Shown piece by piece: positions 1 to 5,919 of a DNA stretch of 5,919 bases. Both the position numbers and the translations under genes were made by a program. Numbering within the stretch: position 1 is the stretch's first letter; every line of letters begins with the position of its first letter. The stretch lies in assembly GCA_030038335.1 (NCBI GenBank), contig JASHPC010000189.1:1-5919 (forward strand). The letters are read 5' to 3'. This stretch comes from Vulcanimicrobiota bacterium (lineage in GTDB: Bacteria > Vulcanimicrobiota > Vulcanimicrobiia > Vulcanimicrobiales > Vulcanimicrobiaceae). A model generated the notes under the pieces. That model had not been told where the DNA came from. It worked only from the letters and a program-made list of their open reading frames with translations, and did no database searches.

Positions 1-279
1 GTTGTCTCGCGTTTCGTACCAACGTGGCGAAACGTACGCATGCGGGCCGAGGAAGATGACCAGCGACTCCCGCTCGGTGAGATGGCGCCATTGTCCGTTC
101 GCTCGAGCCATGTGCGCTCGCAGCGTCATGCTCGTAGCGTCACCGTCGACGAGGAACGGAAGATGCGTCGCACACGGCGCGTCGTCTGCAGTCGAAACCA
201 GCGTTGCGAAGGCGTGCTCCTGGGCAAACGCGCGAATTAGCTCTCCGTCCGTAACGCGGAACGCGCTCGGTACGTACAT
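1..279 (-). CDS. PaiB-type FMN-binding negative transcriptional regulator, N-terminal part (runs off left edge)
   Basis: The reverse strand is open from an ATG at 277-279 to the window edge and gives 93 residues. It begins MYVPSAFRVTDGELIRAFAQ and continues with ATLVSTADDAPCATHLPFLV (about residues 25-44), LRAHMARANGQW (53-64) and ESLVIFLGPHAYVSPRWYET (71-90). This is the order and spacing of the PaiB / FMN_bind_2 family, including the typical MY.P start, the ATHLP strand, the H.ARAN.QW motif and the GPHAY.SP.WY motif. The family adopts a flavin-reductase-like split barrel, is usually a little over 200 residues long and is named after Bacillus subtilis PaiB, a repressor acting with the polyamine acetyltransferase PaiA. 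Whether this member regulates transcription is unknown. Slightly less than half of the protein is present. No Shine-Dalgarno sequence precedes the ATG and no other in-frame start lies close upstream. It is divergent from the S9 peptidase gene, with 67 bases between the starts. Confidence 0.85.
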   Translation of the reverse strand, partial: MYVPSAFRVTDGELIRAFAQEHAFATLVSTADDAPCATHLPFLVDGDATSMTLRAHMARANGQWRHLTERESLVIFLGPHAYVSPRWYETRDN

Positions 280-311
280 TACGCGAAGGACCGGCGCACG
301 CTCATGACCTA

Positions 312-340
312 GTGAGATTTTGAGCGCACCATGCTATCAT
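312..340 (+). promoter_or_regulatory. Extended -10 promoter, probably leaderless, for the S9 peptidase gene
   Basis: A -10 hexamer TATCAT (335-340, 5 of 6 matches to TATAAT) is preceded by TGC at 332-334, forming an extended -10. A -35-like GTGAGA (312-317, 4 of 6 matches to TTGACA) lies exactly 17 bases upstream. Six bases separate the -10 from the GTG at 347, so transcription would start at about 346-347, at or next to the start codon. That would give a leaderless mRNA, in keeping with the absence of any Shine-Dalgarno sequence. The -10 is flanked by two copies of CATGC (330-334 and 338-342). Confidence 0.6.
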
Positions 341-346
341 GCCTGC

Positions 347-2410
347 GTGAGGCCTCTCGTCGCGGCTCTTCTCTGTCTCGCGCTCGCACCGCGGGCGTCC
401 GCGACGTTTTCGATGTCGCAAGCACTGTCGTATCCTCTTCCTACGACACTGACGGCCAGCCTCGACGGGCGATCGATCGCCTTTGCGATCGATCAGCAGG
501 GACGCCGAAGCATCTGGGTCGCGACCGCGCCGGATTTCCTGCCTCGCAACGTGGTGCTCTTTCCGGACGACGAAGGTCAAGCTATTTCGTCGGTTCGTCT
601 TTCGCCCGATGGCGCATACGTCGTTTACGTCCAAGGGAACCCCGAAGATCCGACGGCCAACGTGGCCCAGCCGCATCCCGCGATCTGGTCGATCGACCTC
701 GCTACGGGTCAGCAGTCTTTGCTTGGCGACGGCACGTCTCCGGCGATCTCTCCGTCCGGGACACGCGTCGCTTTCGAGCACGACGGAGAGGTTTGGAGCG
801 TTCCGATCAACGGAAGCATGCTCGCTCGTCCTCTCTTTTACGACGCGGGCGTGGACTCCGATCTACAATGGTCTCCGGACGGACACGCGCTAGCGTTTGT
901 TTCGTCACGCGTGGATCACTCGTTCATTGGGATCTATCGCGATGGACTGAAGCACCTCATCTTCGCCGTGCCATCGGCATTCAACGACGTCGAGCCGCGA
1001 TGGTCACCGGACGGCACGCACTTGGCCTTCATTCGTATGCCGGGAAGCGGCGGTAGAGCTCCCTCCCCGCTCCGCGAAGCGATCGTCCCGTGGTCGATCT
1101 GGAATGCGGATCCGCTGACCGGAGCGGGACGCGTAGTTTGGCGCAGCCCCCGCACGGCACGCGCCTCGTTTCCGACGGAAGGCGGTGACGTCGATCTCAC
1201 GTGGGCAGGCACGTCGCGGCTCATCTTCGTCTGCGAGCAAGACAACTGGCCGCACCTGTATGACGTTTCGGCGGAAGGCGGAGCGGCGACGCGCCTTACG
1301 ACGGGTTCGTATGCGGTAACAGGTTTTGCGGTGGCACAGGACGCCTCGTCGGTCATCTACAGCGCAAACGTCGGTTCGCTGCGCGATGACGTGGATCGCT
1401 GGCATCTCTATCGCGTCGACATTTCGACAAGACGCGTTTCCACGCTGACGAGCGGCACCGGATCGCAATGGTGGCCGACGGTCCTGGCCGACGGGAAGCT
1501 CGCATACGTCACGGCCACAGGACGCACGCCGCCACTCATCGCTCTCACGGACGCGGATGCGCGGTACACGCGAATCGTGGACGGTGACCTTCTGCCACGA
1601 GACTTTCCGAGTAGTGCGCTCGTGACGCCCACGGAGGTGCAGTATCGCGCACCGGACGGTCTCCTGATTCACGCGCAGCTCTTCAGGCTCCCTGGCCTCG
1701 TTCGTGCACCCGCCGTCGTGTTCGTCCACGGCGGCCCGATGCGACAGATGCTCCTCACCTGGAATCCAATAGGCTATTACGACAACTCCTACGCGGTGAA
1801 CGAATATCTGGCAAGTCGCGGATTCGCGGTCCTGTCGGTCAACTACCGTTCCGGCGTTGATTACGGACACGACTTTCACTATGCGTTGCGGACTGGATGG
1901 ACCGGGGCGGCGGAATATCAAGACGTGCTTGCGGGCGCGCGCTGGCTACAGCGCCAACGCTTCGTCAATCCCTCGCGCATCGGCATTTGGGGCGGCTCAT
2001 GGGGAGGATATCTCACCGCGCTCGCCCTCGCTCGAAACTCGAACGTCTTCAAAGTGGGCGTGGATTACAGCGGCGTTCACGACCTGATGCACGACGCCAT
2101 GGAGTATTTTCACGCATATGGTGAAGGCGCCCTCGACGTCGACATGAAGCCATGGCTTCGCCTGGCATGGAGCTCTTCGCCGATCGCGTCGGTGTCCACG
2201 TGGCGCTCACCAGTGTTGCTCGTTCAAGGCGACAGCGACCCAGAAGTTTCATTTCACCAGCTCGTCGACCTCGTGCCGCGACTAGAGGAGCATCGCGTTC
2301 CGTTCCAACTGCTCGTGCTGCCCGACGAAGCGCACTCGTTTCTTCGCTACGCGTCGTGGCTTCGCAGCGACGAGGCGGCAGCAGCATTCTTCGAAAAGCA
2401 TTTGCGGTAG
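347..2410 (+). CDS. Exported S9-family serine peptidase (dipeptidyl aminopeptidase / acylaminoacyl-peptidase type)
   Basis: This is a 687-residue protein, within the usual 600-750 range of S9B/S9C peptidases, which cleave short peptides from the N-terminus. GTG at 347 is preferred because it starts directly with a signal peptide (VRPLVAALLCLALAPRASA, likely cleavage after residue 19) and sits six bases after a -10. A TTG at 320 would add nine residues (MSAPCYHAC) in front of the basic n-region. Residues about 25-415 form a TolB/WD40-like beta-propeller with LSPDG (85-89), ISPSG (134-138) and WSPDG (175-179 and 219-223). Residues about 430-687 form the alpha/beta-hydrolase domain: VHGGP (460-464), NYR (499-501), GWTGAAEYQDV from 517, the nucleophile elbow GGSWGG with Ser551, Asp631 in GDSD, and His663 in DEAHS. 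The triad appears complete, so activity is expected. It probably acts in the periplasm or at the outer membrane on peptides. The SIS gene follows after 9 bases on the same strand. Exact substrate cannot be read from sequence. Confidence 0.93.
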   Translation: MRPLVAALLCLALAPRASATFSMSQALSYPLPTTLTASLDGRSIAFAIDQQGRRSIWVATAPDFLPRNVVLFPDDEGQAISSVRLSPDGAYVVYVQGNPEDPTANVAQPHPAIWSIDLATGQQSLLGDGTSPAISPSGTRVAFEHDGEVWSVPINGSMLARPLFYDAGVDSDLQWSPDGHALAFVSSRVDHSFIGIYRDGLKHLIFAVPSAFNDVEPRWSPDGTHLAFIRMPGSGGRAPSPLREAIVPWSIWNADPLTGAGRVVWRSPRTARASFPTEGGDVDLTWAGTSRLIFVCEQDNWPHLYDVSAEGGAATRLTTGSYAVTGFAVAQDASSVIYSANVGSLRDDVDRWHLYRVDISTRRVSTLTSGTGSQWWPTVLADGKLAYVTATGRTPPLIALTDADARYTRIVDGDLLPRDFPSSALVTPTEVQYRAPDGLLIHAQLFRLPGLVRAPAVVFVHGGPMRQMLLTWNPIGYYDNSYAVNEYLASRGFAVLSVNYRSGVDYGHDFHYALRTGWTGAAEYQDVLAGARWLQRQRFVNPSRIGIWGGSWGGYLTALALARNSNVFKVGVDYSGVHDLMHDAMEYFHAYGEGALDVDMKPWLRLAWSSSPIASVSTWRSPVLLVQGDSDPEVSFHQLVDLVPRLEEHRVPFQLLVLPDEAHSFLRYASWLRSDEAAAAFFEKHLR

Positions 2411-2413
2411 CAT
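2408..2413 (+). promoter_or_regulatory. Possible -10 element for a leaderless SIS-gene transcript
   Basis: TAGCAT (4 of 6 matches to TATAAT) overlaps the TAG stop codon of the peptidase gene. It is separated by six bases from the GTG start at 2420, the same spacing as in the peptidase promoter. I see no convincing -35 at 16-18 bases and no TG extension. A four-of-six match arises easily by chance, so the case rests on the matched spacing and on the lack of a Shine-Dalgarno sequence before the GTG. Confidence 0.3.
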
Positions 2414-2419
2414 AGCAAC

Positions 2420-3418
2420 GTGCTCGGAGTACGATTCGAAGCGGAGATACGCCAGCAGCCGGACGTGTGGCGAGCGATTGCCGAGTCCACGAAGGCCGCT
2501 GACCTCGCAATGGCGATTCGCGGCAACGACGTCGTTCTGGTCGGAAGCGGCAGCTCGCTCTTCATGGCGCAGCTCGGCGCGCTCGCGCTTCGGCGGCGCG
2601 GGATTCGCGCGCACGCGCTCGCGGCGACGGAAGCGCCCCTCGATTACGTCGCGTATCGCGACTGCGCAGTTATCGCGGTTTCGCAGAGCGGGCAGTCCGA
2701 AGATCTCCTCGCAGCGCTCGACTTCTTGCGGCCCGAGAAACTCATCGCGCTTACGAACACGCCGGATTCGCCGCTCGCAGACCGCGCAACGGTACTCGTC
2801 GACGTCGGCGCCGGCAGCGAGGTTGCGGTGCCTGCAAGCAAGAGCGTCACGGCAACAGCTGCAATTCTTCTCTGGGCCGCGGGCCTACTCGGCGAACGCC
2901 ACGCACGTAATGCCGAGAGCTTGAAAGAAACGGCCGAGAACGTGCGCGCGTGGCTGGACAGCTCGGGGGTCGATGCGGTGCGCGCGGCTTCGGAGCGCAT
3001 CGCCCGGCGGCGTAGCATTGTCATCGTTGCAACGGGGTATGGTTTGCCGATCGCGCACGAGTTCGCATTGAAGCTCAAAGAGGCGAGTTACGTTCACGCT
3101 GAGGGGTTCTCTGCGGGTGAGTTTCGCCACGGTAGCGCGGCCATGCTCGACGCGTCGTGCGCCGCGATCGGCATCATCGACGACGTATCGCGTCAAGTCG
3201 TTAGCCGTCCGATGCTCGAGGCGCAGGAGGCGGAGTCGCTGCGTTACGTCATCGGCGGACGGCTTGGCGACATCCCGCTGCTTGGCCCCGTCGTCGGAGA
3301 GGCGTTCAATACGCTCGCGTGGCTCGTCGCCGCTCAGGTGATCGCACTCTATACCGGACGAGCGCGGCACGTCGAGAGTGACGCACCGCGTGGACAAGCG
3401 AAGGTGCTCGATTCCTAG
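2420..3418 (+). CDS. Double-SIS sugar-phosphate enzyme, GlmS isomerase-like without glutaminase (probable glucosamine-6-phosphate deaminase, NagB-II type)
   Basis: The protein has 332 residues and two SIS domains. SIS 1 (about 25-165) has GSGSS (42-46), SQSGQSED (88-95), LTNTPDSPLADRA (111-123) and GSEVAVPASKSVTAT (132-146), matching the phosphosugar-binding loops of GlmS. SIS 2 (about 185-320) has GYGLPIAHEFALKLKEASYV (206-225) followed by HAEGFSAGEFRHG (226-238). By motif alignment K218, E221 and H237 correspond to E. coli GlmS K485, E488 and H504, and K328 in the C-terminal DAPRGQAK corresponds to K603. The isomerase chemistry therefore looks intact. The N-terminal glutaminase domain and its catalytic Cys are absent, so it should not make glucosamine-6-phosphate from glutamine. 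Known stand-alone proteins of this build include NagB-II deaminases and AgaS- or FrlB-type enzymes. It is cytosolic. It starts at GTG with no Shine-Dalgarno, 9 bases after the peptidase stop, suggesting co-transcription or its own leaderless start. The substrate assignment is inferred. Confidence 0.88.
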   Translation: MLGVRFEAEIRQQPDVWRAIAESTKAADLAMAIRGNDVVLVGSGSSLFMAQLGALALRRRGIRAHALAATEAPLDYVAYRDCAVIAVSQSGQSEDLLAALDFLRPEKLIALTNTPDSPLADRATVLVDVGAGSEVAVPASKSVTATAAILLWAAGLLGERHARNAESLKETAENVRAWLDSSGVDAVRAASERIARRRSIVIVATGYGLPIAHEFALKLKEASYVHAEGFSAGEFRHGSAAMLDASCAAIGIIDDVSRQVVSRPMLEAQEAESLRYVIGGRLGDIPLLGPVVGEAFNTLAWLVAAQVIALYTGRARHVESDAPRGQAKVLDS

Positions 3419-3426
3419 TAGCTAGG
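3414..3426. repeat. Short inverted repeat spanning both convergent stop codons
   Basis: CCTAG (3414-3418) and CTAGG (3422-3426) are perfect inverse complements around a 3-base loop. The left arm contains the TAG stop of the SIS gene, and the right arm contains the TAG stop of the leftward small exported gene read on the other strand. The stem is only 5 bp and neither side has a T-tract, so it does not qualify as a rho-independent terminator. Confidence 0.4.
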
Positions 3427-3889
3427 GTTCGGGACGCACCCAGACCGTGATCGAACCGGTAGAGCTTCCCGCCGTCAGCTGCAGCTCCCAACACCCTGGC
3501 GTAGGAACGTTCAATCGTTGATACGCCCCGGTTAAGAGCAGCGCCGAAAAGTGCGCTGGCGGACCATTCACGCGCCGGCCGTCGATCGTAACGCTGTGAG
3601 ACGGCCCTCGAATCAGAACGTCTTCGCCACGCGCAGCCAGCGGCACGTACGTCCCGTGCGGGCCGATCTTATGCGTCATCGTCAAACGGATGTGCGATAC
3701 GAGCACCGGCTGTGCGTCGATCCACGGCAATGCGGGCCCGGTATCACTGCCGTAGACGGGCGTCGCGCTGCACCCTGCTGGAATATTCGATGCTGGCTGC
3801 AGCTCGACGACGTTGGCCCGAGCCGCGCTCGAGGCCGACACGAGCGTGCCGGCCACAAGCGCGACGACGAGCGTGTTACGGAACGTCAC
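3422..3889 (-). CDS. Small exported protein of unknown function, coupled to the TonB-dependent receptor gene
   Basis: This is a 155-residue protein starting at GTG (3887-3889). Residues 1-25 form a clear Sec signal peptide: an Arg near the start, a hydrophobic LVVALVAGTLV core and ASSAARA before likely cleavage after residue 25. The mature part, about 130 residues, is compact and strand-rich. It has only two cysteines, C40 and C133, which could pair once exported. The last segment, TPGCWELQLTAGSSTGSITV (about 130-149), resembles the closing strands of small immunoglobulin-like or sandwich domains in uncharacterised secreted bacterial proteins; I recognise the style, not a named family. The start lies inside the end of the receptor gene, with a 14-base overlap, and only a weak CGGAAA purine run upstream, so translation is probably coupled to the receptor. 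It may be a periplasmic or surface partner of the receptor, which is inference from position only. Confidence 0.8.
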   Translation of the reverse strand: MTFRNTLVVALVAGTLVSASSAARANVVELQPASNIPAGCSATPVYGSDTGPALPWIDAQPVLVSHIRLTMTHKIGPHGTYVPLAARGEDVLIRGPSHSVTIDGRRVNGPPAHFSALLLTGAYQRLNVPTPGCWELQLTAGSSTGSITVWVRPEP

Positions 3890-5919
3890 GCGTATTTCCG
3901 AGTCTCACGCCCGCGTAGACCTCGTACGTCCTGGGATCCTGTGTGAAGTTTTGATAGATGAGCGAACCCGCCTTATCCACGACTCCCGACTGTGGGCCGC
4001 TGAAATACGGGAAGCAGCCTGTGCCAAACGTGCTCGTGCACGGAATGATGTTCGCGTTGTCGTAGTTGTTCGTCAGGTTCGTGATGACGCCGCCGACAAA
4101 GAAGTTGTTGTGCGGTCCGAAGTTCTGGTACGCCTGAATGTTGACGTTCCAGAAGCCGCTCGCGATTTGTTCGGGTTCGGAGATGTAGTAGTTCGTCGGG
4201 GGCGCGCATGACGGGCACCCACCGGTGATGCCGGTGTTGAAGAAGTAGTCTCCCTGATAGACGACCCAAGGATCGAGATGGAAACCGTGGTCGTGGAAGT
4301 CAAAGAGGAGGCTCGTTGACCAGAGCGGGTTGTCTTCGTCGCGAAGCAAGACGCCCGCAGCGACGAGGCTCGCGGGTTCCGGATAGTTGATGTACGAGCC
4401 CGAAAGCTCGCCCGTCGTACCCCAGTAGTTGTTGTAGGTTGCCGTGAGGAACGCCGAGAGCCCAATCGGGTGATGGTCGACTCGATTGAAGCCGAACTCA
4501 AACCCAAACGCTTGGTGCTCTTGGTTATTCGTGTACTGCGGATGCGTGCTGAACTGGGGGACGCTATTGACGTAGCCGATGATCGGATAGTACTGCGCGT
4601 AGTAGTTCGTCGCCTTATTGAAGTACGGTCCAACGCGCAATGAATCCTCAGCGTCGAACTGATGCTCCCACATCACGTCCCAGCTATGATTCAACTGAGG
4701 TTTGAACGACGTACCCGGAGCATTTGGATTCGGGATGTCTCCAAACTCCGAGAGGAGGCTGTCCGGCGTCGCGTAGACGAACGCCGATCCGATGAAGCTC
4801 GACGTCGTTCCGAACGAGAAGCGCAGTACGTTGCGCGTATCGAACTCGTACGTCCCGTTGAAAGTCGGATTCCAGATCGAGACGGTCGCGCCGCCACCTG
4901 GGAAGCCGTAGTGTTCGGCGGCATAGAGCAGCCCGGGGTCGAGCATGAGCTTTCCGAAGTGAAGCTGCGCTTCGGCATAAACGTGCGGAGAGCTCGTCGG
5001 ATAGCTCGAGTCCTGATAGATTTGCGGCCATTGTAGCGCACCGCTCGGCAAGATCGTGTATGCGTTCGTTGCGTAATAGTTGAAGGTGTTGAAGTTCTGC
5101 TGATTGCTGACACCTGCTTTTATCGTAACGTGCTCGTTGATGACGTTTTGATAGTCTAAGGCGCCTTGATAAATCTCGGAGCGCCGGTCGCCCCAGAAGT
5201 TTTGCGTGCCGTCATCGAAGGCGCAGATGTCGTAGCCGTCGCCGGAGACTTGCACCGGGCTGCCGGCAGCGTATGGATACGTCGGGCAGGTGCCGGGAAC
5301 GCCTAACCACCACGCCCAGTTCCAACCGTTCGTTCCCGTGACGTTTTCGAACGCCGGAATGTTCCCCTCGCCGATCGGCTGATCGAAGATGTATTCGTTG
5401 TAGTTTTCGTCGAGTTTCAGCGTGAAGAACGAGTGATCGTCGAGGTTGTGCGTCCATTGGATCTTTCCGAGACCGCCGTAGTGGTACCAGTTGTTGCCGG
5501 AACCGTTCGCCAGAGCAGCCCAGTAGAGGCCGATAGGGCAGGCTTGCCCGTTCGGAGCCGTTCCTCCAGCCGCGTTAGACCACGTAAACGGGTCGGCAGC
5601 AGCGCCCGGACATGGCTCGAACTGCAGCGCTGGAGGCTGGCCCGGGCCTTTATCGATCAAATAGTTGTAATCGAAATCCGCATCACTGTTCGTAACAAAA
5701 AACTGAATCGTGTCGTTCGGGTCGGGGTGGTAGAAGAAGTTTCCAATTAGGTCGCGTTCCATGACGGGGCCGGGGCCGTCGGCACTCCACTCCAAGACGC
5801 CAGGGAACGTGTATTGCCCGTTAGCGTATTCGTTCTGTGAGTTGACGCCGTCAAAGCCGACGTAGTACGACCAACGATGGTCGGGCGTTGCGTAACCCGT
5901 TTGGAACGTGAGGTAGTGA
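3876..5919 (-). CDS. TonB-dependent receptor-like outer-membrane beta-barrel, C-terminal 680 residues (N-terminus beyond right edge)
   Basis: The frame is open from the right edge (first full codon at 5916-5918) to TAA at 3876-3878, giving 680 residues. A TTG at 5793-5795 could be taken as a start, but the 41 codons before it (HYLTFQTGYATPDHRWSYYV and onward) read as further barrel strand, so the true start lies outside. The sequence is made of alternating aromatic and polar strands with long loops rich in Asn, Gly, Pro and Tyr, for example the region around FFTLKLDENYNEYIF and NNFFVGGVITNLTNNYDN, as in TonB-dependent receptors that import large substrates across the outer membrane. The plug domain and TonB box are not in view, so the assignment rests on barrel character, length and the closing strand TYEVYAGVRLG. 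Eight cysteines fall in four close pairs. The protein ends in a short tail, GNTRDVP, instead of a terminal aromatic residue. The stop overlaps the start of the next gene by 14 bases. Ligand unknown. Confidence 0.82.
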   Translation of the reverse strand, partial: HYLTFQTGYATPDHRWSYYVGFDGVNSQNEYANGQYTFPGVLEWSADGPGPVMERDLIGNFFYHPDPNDTIQFFVTNSDADFDYNYLIDKGPGQPPALQFEPCPGAAADPFTWSNAAGGTAPNGQACPIGLYWAALANGSGNNWYHYGGLGKIQWTHNLDDHSFFTLKLDENYNEYIFDQPIGEGNIPAFENVTGTNGWNWAWWLGVPGTCPTYPYAAGSPVQVSGDGYDICAFDDGTQNFWGDRRSEIYQGALDYQNVINEHVTIKAGVSNQQNFNTFNYYATNAYTILPSGALQWPQIYQDSSYPTSSPHVYAEAQLHFGKLMLDPGLLYAAEHYGFPGGGATVSIWNPTFNGTYEFDTRNVLRFSFGTTSSFIGSAFVYATPDSLLSEFGDIPNPNAPGTSFKPQLNHSWDVMWEHQFDAEDSLRVGPYFNKATNYYAQYYPIIGYVNSVPQFSTHPQYTNNQEHQAFGFEFGFNRVDHHPIGLSAFLTATYNNYWGTTGELSGSYINYPEPASLVAAGVLLRDEDNPLWSTSLLFDFHDHGFHLDPWVVYQGDYFFNTGITGGCPSCAPPTNYYISEPEQIASGFWNVNIQAYQNFGPHNNFFVGGVITNLTNNYDNANIIPCTSTFGTGCFPYFSGPQSGVVDKAGSLIYQNFTQDPRTYEVYAGVRLGNTRDVP

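Noticed and set aside
1..307. Plus-strand open frame of about 101 codons over the left end
   Set aside because: Its translation is Arg- and Ser-rich with no family motif, and it is antisense to the PaiB-type gene, whose motifs are clear on the minus strand.
320..346. TTG at 320 as the peptidase start
   Set aside because: It puts nine residues, including two Cys, before the natural signal-peptide n-region, and it lies upstream of the -10 element. It cannot be fully excluded.
1004..1921. Minus-strand open frame of 305 codons opposite the peptidase
   Set aside because: Its translation is Arg-rich and low in structure signals, as expected for a shadow of GC-rich coding sequence; the plus-strand peptidase has intact family motifs over the same region.
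3414..3426. Rho-independent terminator between the convergent genes
   Set aside because: The stem is only 5 bp and there is no T-tract on either strand.
3551..4211. Plus-strand open frames opposite the small exported gene and the receptor C-terminus
   Set aside because: Their translations are rich in Arg and Val with no motifs or signal peptide, and are explained as antisense of real genes.
5793..5795. TTG as the start of the receptor gene
   Set aside because: The frame continues upstream to the window edge with 41 codons of barrel-like sequence, and no signal peptide or plug domain follows the TTG.

Overview
The window looks like chromosomal sequence from a GC-rich bacterium with an outer membrane. 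It carries a TonB-dependent receptor-type beta-barrel, GTG start codons, and genes with no visible Shine-Dalgarno sequence. Promoter-like hexamers placed to give leaderless mRNAs, together with the style of the receptor (rich in Tyr, Trp, Asn and Phe), suggest an uncultured lineage such as Candidatus Eremiobacterota (WPS-2). Acidobacteriota or a related phylum remain possible. This placement is an inference from style, not from a marker gene.

Layout from left to right. (1) 1-279, minus strand: the N-terminal 93 residues of a PaiB-type FMN-binding protein that runs off the left edge. (2) 280-346: a 67-base divergent intergenic region holding a good extended -10 promoter for the rightward genes. 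(3) 347-2410, plus strand: an exported S9-family serine peptidase with an N-terminal beta-propeller and a C-terminal alpha/beta-hydrolase domain, catalytic triad intact. (4) 2420-3418, plus strand: a double-SIS sugar-phosphate enzyme equivalent to the isomerase half of GlmS without the glutaminase half, best read as a glucosamine-6-phosphate deaminase (NagB-II type) or a related amino-sugar isomerase. (5) 3422-3889, minus strand: a small exported protein of unknown function, converging on the SIS gene with only 3 bases between stop codons. (6) 3876-5919, minus strand: the C-terminal 680 residues of a TonB-dependent receptor-like beta-barrel that enters from the right edge; its stop overlaps the start of the small exported gene by 14 bases.

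There are therefore two transcription units that meet at about 3420: a rightward peptidase-SIS pair and a leftward receptor-small secreted protein pair. A peptidase, an amino-sugar phosphate enzyme and an outer-membrane receptor could together serve scavenging of peptides or amino-sugar-containing cell-wall or glycoprotein fragments, but adjacency is the only evidence. No non-coding stretch exceeds 70 bases. I see no tRNA or rRNA gene, insertion sequence, CRISPR array, riboswitch or convincing rho-independent terminator. I find no clearly new system. The points most worth checking are the leaderless start signals, the receptor and small-protein pair, and the four cysteine pairs in the receptor.
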